Part shown: positions 45,310-56,109 of the stretch, piece after piece
How the letters are laid out: the number at the start of each line of letters is the position of its first letter
Numbering within the stretch: position 1 is the stretch's first letter
NCBI RefSeq assembly: GCF_001927245.1
Contig: NZ_MJUX01000001.1
Coordinates: 62,001-126,000, forward strand
Reading direction: 5' to 3'
DNA length: 64,000 nucleotides
Source of the DNA: Acuticoccus yangtzensis
GTDB lineage: Bacteria; Pseudomonadota; Alphaproteobacteria; Rhizobiales; Amorphaceae
Program-made: the position numbers and the translations under genes
The notes under the pieces: model-generated
Told to the model about the DNA's origin: nothing
Databases searched by the model: none
Seen by the model: the letters and a program-made list of their open reading frames with translations, nothing else

Positions 45310-46683
45310 ATGGGGGTTGAGTGGGTTGCTTGCCGCGCCACATTTCGCGCGGGTTGGCTCGCCCTTATCCTTGCGGCATCGCTGATCACGTGCGGCGTTG
45401 CGGTGGCGCAGGAGGCGGCGCCGACCCCGCTGGAGCAGCGGCGCGACCAGCTCTTCATGGCGACGCTGAACGACCCCGACAATCTCGACGTCGCGTTCCA
45501 ATATGCCCTCGTCTCCGCGCAGCTCGGCGACTTCGAGGGGGCGATCGCCACGTTGGAGCGGATGCTCGTCTTCGCGCCCAACCTGCCGCGGGTGCAGTTG
45601 GAGCTCGGCGTTCTCTACTACCGCATCGGCGCGCGGGAGATGGCGCGCAGCTATCTGGAGGCGGTGGCCAACCAGCCCAATCTGCCGCCGGCGGTGCGCG
45701 AGCGGGTGAACACCTTCCTCGCCCAGCTCGACCGGCAGGACCGGCGCCTTCTCGTCACCGGCCAGGTGGTGGGCGGCTTGCAGGTGCAGACCAACGCCAA
45801 CTCCGCGCCGGGCGACGACGTGGTGGTGCTGAACGGCATCCCGGTGACCCTGAACCAGGACGGGCGGGCGAAGGGGGACTGGAACGTCTTCTCGATCGCG
45901 CGGGCGCATTTCTCGTATGATCTGCGCAATCAGGGCGATCTGATCGAAGCCGACATCACCAACTATAACAGCGTCTTCGGCGATCTGACGCAGCTCGACC
46001 TCAACATCATCGAGGCGCAGGTCGGGCCGACATTCGGGCTCGGCCGCGTCGGTCTCGACCAGGCGCGGGTGGGCGTTTACGGCATCCTCGGCGCCAATGC
46101 GCTGGGCCATTCCATCTACTCGACCACCTATGGTGCGGGGGCGCGGCTGCAGGCCTCGCTCGCCGAGACGCTGCTTTATGACGGGCGGGCCGAGGTGCGC
46201 GTCCTCAACTACGACAACTCCACCTATTATCCCACCGTGCGGCTGCAGACCGGCGAGGAATATCGCGCCGTGGGCCAGCTCACCAAGCTGTGGTCGCCGC
46301 GGTGGATCACCTCCGTCTCGGCCGGGTCGCGGGTGGTCGACGCGCGGACGGACTTCAAGAGCTATGCCGAGGTGACGGGGTCGGCCAACGCCACCTACCG
46401 CTTCATGGGCCCGTCCTACGGCCCGCTGGCGGAGGGGGTGCCGTGGGCGCTCTCGCTGACGGGCGGGCTCCTCTACCGCGACTATTGGGGCGCGGACCCG
46501 TTGGTGAACGCGGACGAGACGGAGGAGGACTTCGCGCTGTGGGCCGAGGCCGGCATCTCGGTGCCGATGGAGCAGAACATCGCCGTCTTCCTGACCGGGC
46601 AGATCCGCCATCAGGCATCGAACTACGACACCCGTGAGTACACCAATGCGATCTTCACGCTTGGTGTGTCCAAGAGGTTCTGA
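45310..46683 (+). CDS. TPR plus outer-membrane barrel protein, Slam/T11SS-like
   Basis: A 457-residue exported protein from ATG 45310 (GAGGG upstream). Signal peptide ~1-33 (AVAQ/EAAP). Residues ~45-135 hold TPR-like helices ([20 protein letters not shown], then [12 protein letters not shown]). Residues ~145-457 alternate in short amphipathic strands and end in ...LGVSKRF with a terminal Phe, as in outer-membrane barrels. TPR followed by a C-terminal barrel is the plan of Slam/DUF560 (type XI) secretors. The next gene, 4 bp downstream, encodes a secreted protein with a TbpB-like domain, as expected of a Slam cargo. Confidence 0.65.
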   Translation: MGVEWVACRATFRAGWLALILAASLITCGVAVAQEAAPTPLEQRRDQLFMATLNDPDNLDVAFQYALVSAQLGDFEGAIATLERMLVFAPNLPRVQLELGVLYYRIGAREMARSYLEAVANQPNLPPAVRERVNTFLAQLDRQDRRLLVTGQVVGGLQVQTNANSAPGDDVVVLNGIPVTLNQDGRAKGDWNVFSIARAHFSYDLRNQGDLIEADITNYNSVFGDLTQLDLNIIEAQVGPTFGLGRVGLDQARVGVYGILGANALGHSIYSTTYGAGARLQASLAETLLYDGRAEVRVLNYDNSTYYPTVRLQTGEEYRAVGQLTKLWSPRWITSVSAGSRVVDARTDFKSYAEVTGSANATYRFMGPSYGPLAEGVPWALSLTGGLLYRDYWGADPLVNADETEEDFALWAEAGISVPMEQNIAVFLTGQIRHQASNYDTREYTNAIFTLGVSKRF

Positions 46684-46687
46684 CCCC

Positions 46688-49600
46688 ATGGCCACGATGA
46701 CGAAACCGCGCCTCGCCCTTCTGGCCGCCACCGCGATCGGCACGGTGATGGGGGCCGGGCCATGGGGCGCAGCGCCCGCCGCCGCACAGTCGCGCATCGG
46801 CGTGACGACGGCGGTGAACCAGAGCACCGACGTGGAGCGCCGCGCCGCGCGGAAGACGGTGGTGATCGGCGACAACATCCTGTTCCAGGACCGGGTGATC
46901 ACGTCGAGCGACGGCCTGGCGCAGATCATGTTCGTGGACGGGTCGGCCTTCACCATCGCCGCCAACTCGCGGGTGGTGATCGATGAGTTCGTCTACAACC
47001 CGTCGTCCGGGGCGGGGTCGCTGGCGGCGGAGGTGACGCAAGGGGCACTGCGCTTCGTCGGCGGGCGGCTGTCGAAGAACGGCGGCCAGGTGCGGTTCGG
47101 CACGCCGGTGGGAACGCTGGGCGTGCGCGGCGGCATCCTGAACCTCGACCTCAACCCGCCGTGCCTGCCGGACGGACGGTGCCCCTCGGCCACCGCGTCC
47201 CTGGTGTTCGGCGACGATCTGATCCTGAACCCCGGCACGCCGGGCCAGCGGCGCATCTACGACACGGGCTATTCGTTCGTCTTCTTCGGTACCGGGGCGG
47301 GGGCGCAGGTGGAGACGCTGCCGACCTCGCGGCTGGACCAGTCCGTGTTGCAGCAGCGGTTGTCGGGCACGCCGGGCAAGAGCGGCGGCGCGGCGGTGGT
47401 ACCGACCGACGCCAACGTGGTGGCGAGCACGATCCCGGTGATCAACTCGGACCTGTCGCCGGTGACGGTGCTGCCCCGGCCGCGTCCGCAGATCGTGCGC
47501 TCGGCCTATGCGCCGGAGGATGGCGAGGTCGGCATCGGCACCGTCACCAACGAGATCCAGGTGGCGATCACCGACGAGGCGACGGCGGACGCCGGGGTCC
47601 CGCGCGAACGGCCTGACCCTGGTCCGGGCCCCGATCCCGGCCCCGATCCGGGTCCTGGGCCGGACCCCGGTCCCGAGCCGGAACCCGAACCCGAGCCGGA
47701 GCCGGAACCCGAGCCTGAACCCGAGCCGGAGCCTGAACCCGAACCGGAGCCCGAGCCGCAACCGGAGCGGTTGACGCTGCGTTTCGCACGCACGCCTGGC
47801 TTCCACCCCTATACGCCCGCCCCGCCGGAGGACGAGAACGTCGACTACGGCGCGCTGACGCTGTTCGCCGACTACCCGATCCGCGAATCCTTCCGATACG
47901 TGCGCAACGACGTGGGCGAGATCGTGCGCATCCGCACCTCCGGCGGCACGGTGCTGCCTTACACCGAGGCCGAGGGGCAGACGCGCTTCCGTCTTGAAAC
48001 CAACAGCTTCGGCTTCAACGAGACGGGTGAGGACGCGGACGGCGACGGGACGATCGACACCGCCCCGGTCAACGGCGTGATGATCCGCGGTGCGGACGAC
48101 TTCGTGCTCTACTACATGCAGCCGGACGGCCCGCGCGGCGCGTTCCAGCAGGTGTTGTTCACCGGCTATGGCGGCGTCGCCACCCCGGCGGAGGTGTTCT
48201 TCCCCGAGCGGGGCACGCGCGAAGGCGTGGTGCGCACCTATCAGGTGGGCGACAATCCGCAGTGGGTGCGTCAAGGGCTGAACACGGAGCTTCCCTTCCT
48301 CAACCCGCTTGTCGCGCGCGAGTTCGGCCGTGCCCTGCTGTCGGCGTCCACCACGGACCTGCTGATGGTCGATTCCGACAACTTCGTCGACGAACCGGCG
48401 ACGTTGCAGGCCGGCCTCGTGCTGCGCGGCGAAGGGGCGCTGCAGCGCTCGGCCATCTCGGTCGGCGTCGGCTTCGTCGAGGAGTCCTACGGCAGCGACG
48501 AGCCCGGCGCCAACGTCGTCGGCAGCCGCCGCGGCACCTACCGGGCGCAGTCCAACTACGGCGCCGCGGCGATGACCGGCTCCCTCTCCAGCGCCGACTT
48601 CCTGATCGACGGTGAGAAGAAGACGGTCTACGGCCGCAACGGTCAGACCTTCGCCATCGTGCCGGCCGGCATCTCCGCCACGGACGGCTATAACGACGAC
48701 ACCGCCAATTCACCGCGCGAGACGAAGGTCGGCTTCGTCGACGTTCAGCCGGAAAGCGGCGGGATCTTGAACCCCGATACGGAGCTGACGAGCGGCACCG
48801 GCGTCCTTGCCACCCTGCAGCGCGAAACCCCGGTGACCGCGTTCGACCGCGTCGTCGGGCAGTTCGAGGGATTTGCGGCGGGCATGCTGGAGTCGGACGG
48901 CGGCGGCAGTCCGATCGTGATGCGCTCGACCCGCACCGGCCATTTCGCCATGCAGACCCTGGTCCAGCACTCCGGCGTCGGCGGTGTGGCGATCCTCACC
49001 GACGTGGAGAATTCCGGCGACATCACGCTGCTGCAGGCGGCCTTCGGCGTCGGCACGCGCGATCTGACCGAGGATCCTTCGGTCACCGGCCAGACCGAGG
49101 CGGCGATCGAAATCGTCACAGGTTCGGCCGGAACCGGCACCTATGTCGATCACGACACTTACGCTGCGATCGAGGCGGGCTATGCGGATCGCCCCGGCAG
49201 CCCCGACACCAAGCTCGTCGGCACCACCGGTGGGGTGATGCAGCAGGTCGAGGGGGTGAACCCGGCGACCTACGTTGTGCCGTCCACCTTGGTGCCGAAC
49301 AGCGAGATCTTCGAGAACGCTGGCGTGACGGAGTGCGAGTGCGCCTTCCTGGAATGGGGCTGGTGGGGCACGCAGACCGAGGTGCGAACGGCCGACGGCG
49401 GAACGCGGCGCGATTTCGTCCACCTCGGCACCTGGGCCGCGGGCGACGTGACGCGCCAGGTGGACATGCCGACGAGCGGGTCGGCGACCTATAACGGTCA
49501 TGCGGTCGGCAGTGTGTCCAACACCAACGCGCTCGGCACCACGCAATATGTGGCCGCGGGCGAGATGGAGATGAACTTCGACTTCGGCGAGCGCACCGGC

Positions 49601-49900
49601 CGGCTGGACATCCGCAACTTCGACGGCCGTGACTTCGGCGGAACCATCTATTCCGACGACGCGCCGGACGCGCTGAACCAGTTCAGCGGCTATGTGACGG
49701 GCGGCGAGCTGATCGGCGGGGAGATCCCCTCCATCAGCGGCGCGGCGACGGGGGCCTTCGTCGACGGTCCGCAGATGCGGGCACAGGGCGTGATCGGCTC
49801 GTTCAACGCGGCCGAGGCGAACTGGCGGGCGACCGGCACCTTCGTCGGCGAGCGCGACCTCGGCGATATCGGCGTGAATCTGAAGGCGGGGCGGCGCTAG
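46688..49900 (+). CDS. Large secreted FecR-domain protein with EP-repeat linker and TbpB-like C-terminus
   Basis: A 1070-residue exported protein from ATG 46688. Signal peptide ~1-34 with no lipobox cysteine, so it is not a lipoprotein. A FecR domain (~50-150) shows [25 protein letters not shown] and GTLGVRGG. Residues ~309-361 are a PDPG/EP repeat, a stiff periplasmic or surface linker. A long beta-rich middle follows, and residues ~890-1065 resemble the TbpB C-terminal barrel ([14 protein letters not shown], then [19 protein letters not shown]). It is directly downstream of the Slam-like gene; I infer it is its cargo. FecR here is free-standing, not tied to a TonB receptor or ECF sigma factor. 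Confidence 0.75.
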   Translation: MATMTKPRLALLAATAIGTVMGAGPWGAAPAAAQSRIGVTTAVNQSTDVERRAARKTVVIGDNILFQDRVITSSDGLAQIMFVDGSAFTIAANSRVVIDEFVYNPSSGAGSLAAEVTQGALRFVGGRLSKNGGQVRFGTPVGTLGVRGGILNLDLNPPCLPDGRCPSATASLVFGDDLILNPGTPGQRRIYDTGYSFVFFGTGAGAQVETLPTSRLDQSVLQQRLSGTPGKSGGAAVVPTDANVVASTIPVINSDLSPVTVLPRPRPQIVRSAYAPEDGEVGIGTVTNEIQVAITDEATADAGVPRERPDPGPGPDPGPDPGPGPDPGPEPEPEPEPEPEPEPEPEPEPEPEPEPEPQPERLTLRFARTPGFHPYTPAPPEDENVDYGALTLFADYPIRESFRYVRNDVGEIVRIRTSGGTVLPYTEAEGQTRFRLETNSFGFNETGEDADGDGTIDTAPVNGVMIRGADDFVLYYMQPDGPRGAFQQVLFTGYGGVATPAEVFFPERGTREGVVRTYQVGDNPQWVRQGLNTELPFLNPLVAREFGRALLSASTTDLLMVDSDNFVDEPATLQAGLVLRGEGALQRSAISVGVGFVEESYGSDEPGANVVGSRRGTYRAQSNYGAAAMTGSLSSADFLIDGEKKTVYGRNGQTFAIVPAGISATDGYNDDTANSPRETKVGFVDVQPESGGILNPDTELTSGTGVLATLQRETPVTAFDRVVGQFEGFAAGMLESDGGGSPIVMRSTRTGHFAMQTLVQHSGVGGVAILTDVENSGDITLLQAAFGVGTRDLTEDPSVTGQTEAAIEIVTGSAGTGTYVDHDTYAAIEAGYADRPGSPDTKLVGTTGGVMQQVEGVNPATYVVPSTLVPNSEIFENAGVTECECAFLEWGWWGTQTEVRTADGGTRRDFVHLGTWAAGDVTRQVDMPTSGSATYNGHAVGSVSNTNALGTTQYVAAGEMEMNFDFGERTGRLDIRNFDGRDFGGTIYSDDAPDALNQFSGYVTGGELIGGEIPSISGAATGAFVDGPQMRAQGVIGSFNAAEANWRATGTFVGERDLGDIGVNLKAGRR
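47612..47770 (+). repeat. In-frame Pro-Glu/Pro-Asp-Gly coding repeat
   Basis: This part of the FecR protein first encodes PDPGPG-type units, then about 15 Pro-Glu pairs. Codons alternate among synonymous forms (GAACCC, GAGCCG, GAGCCT), so the protein repeat is conserved beyond simple DNA slippage. Confidence 0.9.
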
Positions 49901-50123
49901 GGGCGATCGTGTCTCGCTCTCGGTTCGGCGCACGCAGGGTGCGGCGGACCGAGAGACGCCTTTTGCGAGGCGTGAACGTCGTGGCGGCGCGATGCCGCCC
50001 CCGACGCGGAGCGCGGCCGGATGCGGCGGCAGGGGGATGGCGGGACCGCATGGCAAAACGCGGTTCCGAAATCCGGCAAAGCGGCTAAAGTGTCTGCAAA
50101 AATGCCGAGGACACGCCACGCCC

Positions 50124-52472
50124 ATGCCCATCGACCCTTTCGGCGCAGAGCCCCGCGCGGCGGCTCGCGCGCCCTATGACGGCGCGTCGCTGCAACGCCT
50201 GTTCAATCCGCGGAGCATCGCCATCGTCGGCGTGTCGTCGCGCGAGACGTCGTTCGGGGCGCGGTTTGCCGCCAACCTCCATGCCTTCACGGGCGACCTC
50301 TTCCTCATCAACCCGAAGCGCGACACGCTCTATGGGCGGCGCTGCTACCCCTCGCTCGGCGCGCTGCCGGTGGCACCGGACTGCGTGATCATCGCCACCG
50401 ACCTGTCCACGGTGGAGCCGATCTTCGAGGAGTGCGTGGCGGCGGGCGCGGGCGGCGCGGTGGTGATCGCGTCGGGCTTCGCGGAAACCGGCGACGCTGC
50501 GGCGGCGGCGATCCAGTCGCGCCTCGCCGCGCGGGCGGCGGAGACGGGTGTGCGGCTCAACGGCCCCAACACGATCGGCTTCGTGCATTACGAGACGCGA
50601 TGCGCGGCGACCTTCCTCTCCGACCTCGCGTTCGAGCGGTGCTGGGACCAGCCGCGGGAGGCCCGGCGGATCGGTTTCATCAGCCAGTCCGGCGCGCTCG
50701 GCTTCTCGCACAGCCAGGCGGCGCAGCGGGGCATCTATTTCAGCGCCATCCTCACCTGCGGCAACGCGGCTGACGTGAACGTTGCGGACTGCATCGCCTA
50801 TCTGACGGCGGACCCCGACACGGCGGTGATCGGGTGCCTGCTGGAGGGGATGGCCGAGCCGCGTCAGCTCGAGGCGGCGATCGCGGGGGCCGCGGCGGCG
50901 GGCAAGCCGGTGATCCTCTACAAGATGGCCAAGGGGCGCGAAGGGGCGCGGGCGGCCGCCTCCCACACCGGCAATCTCGCCGGGCCGGACGATGCCTACC
51001 GCTCCATGGTAGAGCGCGCGGGCGGGGTCTTCGTGGACGCCTATGAGGATCTCCTCGAGGTGACCGCCTTCTTCGCCAAGGCGGGTACGCCGCGGGTGAC
51101 GGGCGGCATGCCCGCCGGTGCAGGAGCGCGCGGAGAGGCGGCGCCGGGCGCAGGGGTGGCGGCGACGGAGCCGACCGGTGCGGGGCCGGCGGGCACGGGG
51201 CCGGCCGGTGCGGGGCCGGCGGGCACGGGGCCGGCCGGTGCGGGGCCGGCGGGCACGGTGGTGATCGCGACATCGGGCGGCGCGGCGATCATGGCGGCGG
51301 ACGCTGCGGAGGCGGCGGGCGTTCCCCTCCCCCAGCCGAACGCGGCGGTGGCGGCGACGCTGGCCGAGCGCATCCCCGCCTTCGGTTCGGCGCGCAATCC
51401 GTGCGACGTGACCGCCCAGGTGATCAACGACATGGAGAGCCTGGAGGTGTGCATCCGGGCCGTGCTGTCGCAGCCGGACTATCATTCCGTGATCGTGCCG
51501 CACGTTCTGGCCTACGAGGCGAGCCTGCCGCGTATCCGGCTGATGGACGCGCTGGCCGCGGACGCCGGCAAGCCGATCATCGTGCCGTGGCTGACGGCAT
51601 GGCGGGAGGGGCCGGGGGCGCTTCAGGTGGAGGAGGCGCGGCATCTGCCCTTCTTCAGCTCGATGAACCTCGCCTTCCGTGCGTTGCGTCTTTGGACCGA
51701 CTGGCACGCCCGGCGCGCGATGCCGCGCGGCGCGGCACGGCTGAGCGATCCGGCGGCGGCGCAGACCGCGGCACGGCTGATGACGCCGGGCGCCACGTTG
51801 ACGGAGAAGACCGCGAAGGAGGTGCTGGCGGCTTACGGCGTGCCGGTGGTGGCCGAGGAGGCGGCGGCGACGGCGGCAGAGGCGGCGGCCATCGCGGCGC
51901 GGCTGGGGCGGCCGCTCGCCATCAAGATCGATTCGCCGGACATTCCCCACAAGACCGAGGTGGGCGGCATCGCCCTCGACGTCGCGCCCGGCGATGTGGC
52001 GGCGCAGGTTCAGGCGATGCTGGCGCGGGTGGCCGCCGCCGCGCCGGGTGCGCGGATCGACGGTGTGCTTCTTCAGCCGATGGTGCCGAAGGGAGTCGAG
52101 ATCGTCGTCGGCGCCACGGTGGACCCCGCCTTCGGGCCGCTGGTGGTGGTCGGCCTCGGCGGGGTGCTGGTGGAGCTGCTGCGCGACAGCGTGGCCGCGC
52201 CGGCGCCCGTTTCGGCGGTTGAGGCCGAGATGATGCTGCGCCGCCTGCGCGGGGCGGCGATCTTCGCCGGGGTGCGGGATCTTCCGGCGGTGGACGTGGC
52301 GGCGCTGGCGCAGGTGGTGGCGCGCGTGTCGGAATGTGCCGCCGATCATGCGGGGCGGATCGCCGAGCTCGACGTCAACCCGCTGATCTGCCGCGGCGGC
52401 GAGATCGTTGCGGTGGATGCGCTGATCGTCACGCGGGGCGCGGTCCCCGCGGCGGCCGAGGCGCTGGCCTGA
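50124..52472 (+). CDS. ADP-forming acyl-CoA synthetase / ATP-grasp family protein
   Basis: A 782-residue fused acyl-CoA synthetase (NDP-forming) from ATG 50124. The order is CoA-binding (FNPRSIAIVGVSSR), CoA-ligase with catalytic-type histidine (AAASHTGNLAG), and a C-terminal ATP-grasp domain (VAIKIDSPDIPHKTEVGGI). It would interconvert acyl-CoA and acid with ADP/ATP. A ~55-residue linker (residues ~328-378) between the ligase subdomains contains a 10-residue GAGPAGTGPA repeat encoded by tandem 30-bp DNA. Upstream is a 223-bp spacer; a thioesterase gene converges downstream. Confidence 0.9.
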   Translation: MPIDPFGAEPRAAARAPYDGASLQRLFNPRSIAIVGVSSRETSFGARFAANLHAFTGDLFLINPKRDTLYGRRCYPSLGALPVAPDCVIIATDLSTVEPIFEECVAAGAGGAVVIASGFAETGDAAAAAIQSRLAARAAETGVRLNGPNTIGFVHYETRCAATFLSDLAFERCWDQPREARRIGFISQSGALGFSHSQAAQRGIYFSAILTCGNAADVNVADCIAYLTADPDTAVIGCLLEGMAEPRQLEAAIAGAAAAGKPVILYKMAKGREGARAAASHTGNLAGPDDAYRSMVERAGGVFVDAYEDLLEVTAFFAKAGTPRVTGGMPAGAGARGEAAPGAGVAATEPTGAGPAGTGPAGAGPAGTGPAGAGPAGTVVIATSGGAAIMAADAAEAAGVPLPQPNAAVAATLAERIPAFGSARNPCDVTAQVINDMESLEVCIRAVLSQPDYHSVIVPHVLAYEASLPRIRLMDALAADAGKPIIVPWLTAWREGPGALQVEEARHLPFFSSMNLAFRALRLWTDWHARRAMPRGAARLSDPAAAQTAARLMTPGATLTEKTAKEVLAAYGVPVVAEEAAATAAEAAAIAARLGRPLAIKIDSPDIPHKTEVGGIALDVAPGDVAAQVQAMLARVAAAAPGARIDGVLLQPMVPKGVEIVVGATVDPAFGPLVVVGLGGVLVELLRDSVAAPAPVSAVEAEMMLRRLRGAAIFAGVRDLPAVDVAALAQVVARVSECAADHAGRIAELDVNPLICRGGEIVAVDALIVTRGAVPAAAEALA
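51177..51257 (+). repeat. In-frame 30-bp tandem repeat inside acyl-CoA synthetase
   Basis: Copies at 51177-51206 and 51207-51236 are identical, with a partial third to 51257. Each encodes GAGPAGTGPA. Being a multiple of three, copy-number change keeps the frame and only alters linker length. Confidence 0.93.
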
Positions 52473-52499
52473 GCGCCCTCCCGGGCGGCCGCCGCCACG

Positions 52500-52964
52500 T
52501 CAGCCGGGCAGCTTCCAGGTGGCGGTGGCGTGGGCGCAGAGCTTGGCCGAGGCGTCGGTGAGGCGGCTTTCCATGAACGCCATGGTGCGGCCGCGGCGGA
52601 GGAATCGGCCCTCGGCCACCGCGACGCCAGGACCGACCGGCCGCATATATTGCGTCTTCATCTCGATGGTGGCGGTGCCCGAAAGGCCGGTCGCCTTGTT
52701 CAGGAGATGGCCCATCGAAATATCCATCACCGTGGCGATGATGCCGCCATGCAGCGTCCCTTGCGGGTTGCCGAGAAACGGTGCCACGGGGAAGGAGACG
52801 CGGCAGGCCTCCACGTCCGCGCCCGCCGCTCCTTCCGGCAGATAGACGAACGAGAGGTCGAGAAGCCGGGCGAGGAAGAAGGTTTCGAAGCCTGGCGCGG
52901 CCGTCGCCAGCGCCGTGTCCAGGCGCGCACGCACCGCATCCGCGTCGATCGTCGATTCGCTCAC
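52500..52964 (-). CDS. PaaI-type hotdog thioesterase
   Basis: A 154-residue hotdog-fold acyl-CoA thioesterase from GTG 52964 (upstream frame rejected as low complexity). The motif TLHGGIIATVMDISMG (H72-G-G, D81) matches the PaaI/DUF4442-type active site. It would hydrolyse short or aromatic acyl-CoAs in the cytosol. It converges with the acyl-CoA synthetase gene with only 27 bp between stops. Confidence 0.87.
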   Translation of the reverse strand: MSESTIDADAVRARLDTALATAAPGFETFFLARLLDLSFVYLPEGAAGADVEACRVSFPVAPFLGNPQGTLHGGIIATVMDISMGHLLNKATGLSGTATIEMKTQYMRPVGPGVAVAEGRFLRRGRTMAFMESRLTDASAKLCAHATATWKLPG

Positions 52965-53463
52965 CCGGCGCGCCTTTCCGCTCAGTTCATCCCGCCGAGT
53001 GTGGGACACAGCCGCGGCCCGCCGCAAGCCGGCCTGCCGGACCACCCACAATCCGCCCCACACCTGAACCGACGTCTCCGGCCGAACCGCGCCCTTCGCC
53101 GCCCCCGGCGCCACGCCGTCGGTGGGTTTCCCGCGCCAAGTCCCGTGCGGCCTTATCCGCCGCGCTTAATCGGCCCGGTCTGATCTGCGCGGGATGATCC
53201 CGCCCGGCCTGATCTGCTCGACCTGATCCCGCCCGGCCTGCGCTCTCGCGGCCCCCATCGCGACGCACCAAAGTCCCGGCCCCCGGAGAAAAGTGCCGGT
53301 TTGGCGCAGCCGGCCGCCGGTGTGCACAAGCGGGCGGCAGGCGCATAACGCATAGCCGGTGCTCGGCGCGATGATTTGGCGCATGCGAGGATCTGTGTCA
53401 TGACACCTAAGGCGCGGTCCTGCCGGATGGCCGACCAGCGCGCCAAGGTCAGGAGTGCCCCAC
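52965..53463. other. 499-bp GC-rich gap with no supported gene
   Basis: A divergent spacer between the thioesterase and the DMT transporter. It holds short repeats around GATCCCGCCCGGCCTG (53190-53240). Open frames in it are low-complexity. Promoters for both genes are expected here. Confidence 0.55.
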
Positions 53464-54381
53464 ATGTCCGTCATCGCCGAACGCCGGGGCCTGAGCGAGA
53501 CTCAGGTGGGGATCATGCTCGGCCTCGTCACGGTCGCGATCTGGGGCGCCTACCTCGCCATGAACCGTTTCGGCACCGCATCCGGGCTGACGATGGCGGA
53601 CCTCGCCCTCGTGCGCTACGGCATCGGCACGCTGGTGCTGCTGCCCTGGCTCATCACCCACAGCCCCGCCACCCTCGGCGGCCTCGGCTGGCGCCACGGC
53701 ATCATCATGACGATGATCCTCGGCCCGTCCTTCATGTATTTGGCCGTCGGCGGCTATTATTTCGCGCCGCTGGCCCACGGGGCGGTGTTCCAGCCGTCCG
53801 GCCTCATCGTCTCCGGCCTGGTCCTCGGCGCCTTCGTGCTGGGGGAAACCATCCGCGCCGCGCATCTCGTCGGCATCGTCATCATCCTCGCCGGGCTCTC
53901 ACTGGTGGCGGGCCCGGCGCTGTTCCAGGGCGGCAACCACGCCTTCCTCGGCGACATCCTGTTCTTCATCGCCGGCAGCTCGTGGGGCCTCTTCACCGTG
54001 CTCGCCAAGCGCTGGCGCAGCGATCCGATCGCGGCCACGGCGGCGGTCTCCATCTTGTCCGGCGTCGTCTTCGTGCCGCTCTTCATCGCGACAGACACGT
54101 TCGAGCGCCTCGCCGCGCTGCCTTGGCCGAGCCTCGTCGCGCAGGTGGTGGTGCAGGGCGTCCTCGCCGCCGTGGTGGCGACGATCACCTTCACCAAAGC
54201 GGCCCAGCTCATCGGCGCGAGCCGGGTGTCCGTCTTCCCGGCCCTCGTTCCTGGGATCGCCATCTTGATCGGCGCACCGGTGACGGGCGAGTGGCCCAGC
54301 CTGACGCAGGCGTCCGGCATCGCCGTCGTCGTCGTCGGCCTGTTGACGGCGATCGGCACCTTTCAGCGCCGCCGCCGGTGA
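53464..54381 (+). CDS. DMT superfamily (EamA) transporter
   Basis: A 305-residue inner-membrane protein with ten predicted helices in two EamA halves. ATG 53464 is chosen because AGGAG sits 8 nt upstream (a GTG at 53455 is in frame). IWGAYLAMNRFG and the second-half SSWGLFTVLAKRW are family-typical. Likely a metabolite exporter or importer; substrate unknown. It converges with the lipoprotein gene. Confidence 0.92.
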   Translation: MSVIAERRGLSETQVGIMLGLVTVAIWGAYLAMNRFGTASGLTMADLALVRYGIGTLVLLPWLITHSPATLGGLGWRHGIIMTMILGPSFMYLAVGGYYFAPLAHGAVFQPSGLIVSGLVLGAFVLGETIRAAHLVGIVIILAGLSLVAGPALFQGGNHAFLGDILFFIAGSSWGLFTVLAKRWRSDPIAATAAVSILSGVVFVPLFIATDTFERLAALPWPSLVAQVVVQGVLAAVVATITFTKAAQLIGASRVSVFPALVPGIAILIGAPVTGEWPSLTQASGIAVVVVGLLTAIGTFQRRRR

Positions 54382-54418
54382 GGTTCTACCGCGCCGCAGG
54401 CTCTGCCGCGCCGCAAGT

Positions 54419-54988
54419 TCAGTTCTGGTCGAATCCGACGAAGATCTGCGCGGTGCTGGGGGCTTGGATCACCACCGCCTCGTCCACATAGGCCCAGTCC
54501 TGCGAGCTCTGGTCCAGTGTGACCCGCACGCTGTGGAGCTTGCTGTAGCTCGTCGCATTGCCCTCGCGCACGGCGACGCGCAGCGGCAGGGTCAACGCAC
54601 CGCTTCCCCCCTTGGGTCCGCGGATGAGCCGCCCGGCGACGCCGACGCGCACGGTCACGCCCGTGGCAGCGGGTGCGCATTCGCGTGCCGTCTTGGTGAT
54701 CGAGGCCTGCCACATCAGATTGTCGTTGCCGCCGCCGGACGCCTCGCGCCGCAGGACCTCGGTCTCCGGCAGAACGTAGAGGCGGGGGCAGGCGCGGTCC
54801 GCCACCGGCTCGGCGGGGGCGGGTTCGGGCGCGGAGGGTCCGGCGCCCATATTCAACATCGAGGTCACCGCGCCGGTGGTGTCGCTGAAGCTGGTGCCGC
54901 CGCAGGAGGCGAGGCCGAGGGCCGCCCCCAGCACCAGACCGACGCGCAAACGCCGGGTGGGAACATTCAGAATGGCACGTTTCATCAT
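54419..54988 (-). CDS. Predicted lipoprotein of unknown function
   Basis: A ~189-residue protein from ATG 54988 (or adjacent ATG 54985). A basic head ([17 protein letters not shown]), hydrophobic core and lipobox LGLASCGG mark a lipoprotein signal with lipidated Cys near residue 31. A Pro/Glu/Ala linker follows, then a beta-rich domain ([26 protein letters not shown]). No domain was recognised. It diverges from ispH. Confidence 0.75.
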   Translation of the reverse strand: MMKRAILNVPTRRLRVGLVLGAALGLASCGGTSFSDTTGAVTSMLNMGAGPSAPEPAPAEPVADRACPRLYVLPETEVLRREASGGGNDNLMWQASITKTARECAPAATGVTVRVGVAGRLIRGPKGGSGALTLPLRVAVREGNATSYSKLHSVRVTLDQSSQDWAYVDEAVVIQAPSTAQIFVGFDQN

Positions 54989-55068
54989 GCTCGAACTGTT
55001 CGACGAATGACGCCGCTCCCCGACCAACACACAAGGCGCTCCTTGACTCCGTCGCGCTTGGTTCCTCT

Positions 55069-56103
55069 ATGACGTTGGTGATCGTCAATCAAATTCGGAG
55101 TGACGCCGTGGGATCCGAGCGTGCTGAACTCAACGTCCTGCTCTGCGCCCCCCGCGGCTTCTGCGCCGGGGTCGACCGCGCGATTCAGATCGTCGAGCTC
55201 GCCCTCGAGAAATATGGCGCGCCGGTCTATGTCCGGCACGAGATCGTGCACAACCGTTTCGTCGTCTCCTCGCTGGAAGACAAAGGCGCCGTCTTCGTCG
55301 AAGAGCTGGACGAAATCGAGGAGGACGACCGTCCGGTCATCTTCTCGGCCCATGGTGTGCCGAAGGATGTCAAAGCGGACGCCGCCTCGCGCAACTTCTT
55401 CTTTCTCGACGCGACTTGCCCCTTGGTGTCCAAGGTCCACAAGGAAGCCGAGATCCACTTCAAGCGCGGACGCGAGATCATTCTGATCGGCCACCGCGGC
55501 CACCCGGAGGTCGTCGGCACCATGGGCCAATTGCCCGAAGGCGCCGTCACCCTGGTGGAGACCGTGCGCGACGTCGCCCACCTCACCCCGCGCGATTCCT
55601 CGCAGCTCGCGTGGATCAGCCAGACCACCCTCTCTGTGGACGACACGCGCGAAATCGTCGCGGCGCTCGGCGCGCGATTCCCCGCCATCGTCGGCCCTCA
55701 CAAGGACGATATCTGCTACGCGACGACGAATCGGCAGGATTCGGTGAAGTCGGTCGCCCCGCAGTGCGACGCGATGATCATCGTCGGCGCGCCCAATTCG
55801 TCCAACTCGCAGCGCCTGCGCGAGACGGCGATCCGCGCCGGCTGCCGCAACACCCGGCTGATCCAGCGCGCCGCGGAGATCGACCTCGCCAGCCTGGAGG
55901 GTGCGCGCACCGTCGGCATCTCCGCCGGAGCCTCTGCGCCCGAACGCCTGGTCGAAGAGGTGCTGGAACGCCTGTCCGAGACCTTCCGGCTCAACGTCAG
56001 CACCGCCCGCACCGCCGACGAGGACATCGAATTCACCCTCCCCCGCGCCCTGCGCGACAGCCGTCCGGTGGAGCCCTCGCTCACCGAGACCATATCGGGC
56101 TGA
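55069..56103 (+). CDS. ispH: 4-hydroxy-3-methylbut-2-enyl diphosphate reductase
   Basis: A 344-residue Fe-S enzyme of the MEP isoprenoid pathway that reduces HMBPP to IPP and DMAPP. Cluster cysteines are C32 (GFCAGVDRA), C117 (DATCPLV) and C216 ([10 protein letters not shown]); HEIVHN and the SAHGVP histidine are present. A ~20-residue N-terminal extension precedes the usual start; a later start is possible. ispH-thrB-rnhA is a common alphaproteobacterial order, with 6 bp to thrB. Confidence 0.96.
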   Translation: MTLVIVNQIRSDAVGSERAELNVLLCAPRGFCAGVDRAIQIVELALEKYGAPVYVRHEIVHNRFVVSSLEDKGAVFVEELDEIEEDDRPVIFSAHGVPKDVKADAASRNFFFLDATCPLVSKVHKEAEIHFKRGREIILIGHRGHPEVVGTMGQLPEGAVTLVETVRDVAHLTPRDSSQLAWISQTTLSVDDTREIVAALGARFPAIVGPHKDDICYATTNRQDSVKSVAPQCDAMIIVGAPNSSNSQRLRETAIRAGCRNTRLIQRAAEIDLASLEGARTVGISAGASAPERLVEEVLERLSETFRLNVSTARTADEDIEFTLPRALRDSRPVEPSLTETISG

Positions 56104-56109
56104 ACCACC

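Noticed and set aside
46688-49900. FecR anti-sigma regulator of iron uptake
   Set aside because: No FecI-type sigma factor or TonB receptor is adjacent, the FecR domain is at the secreted N-terminus after a signal peptide, and the protein is far longer than FecR.
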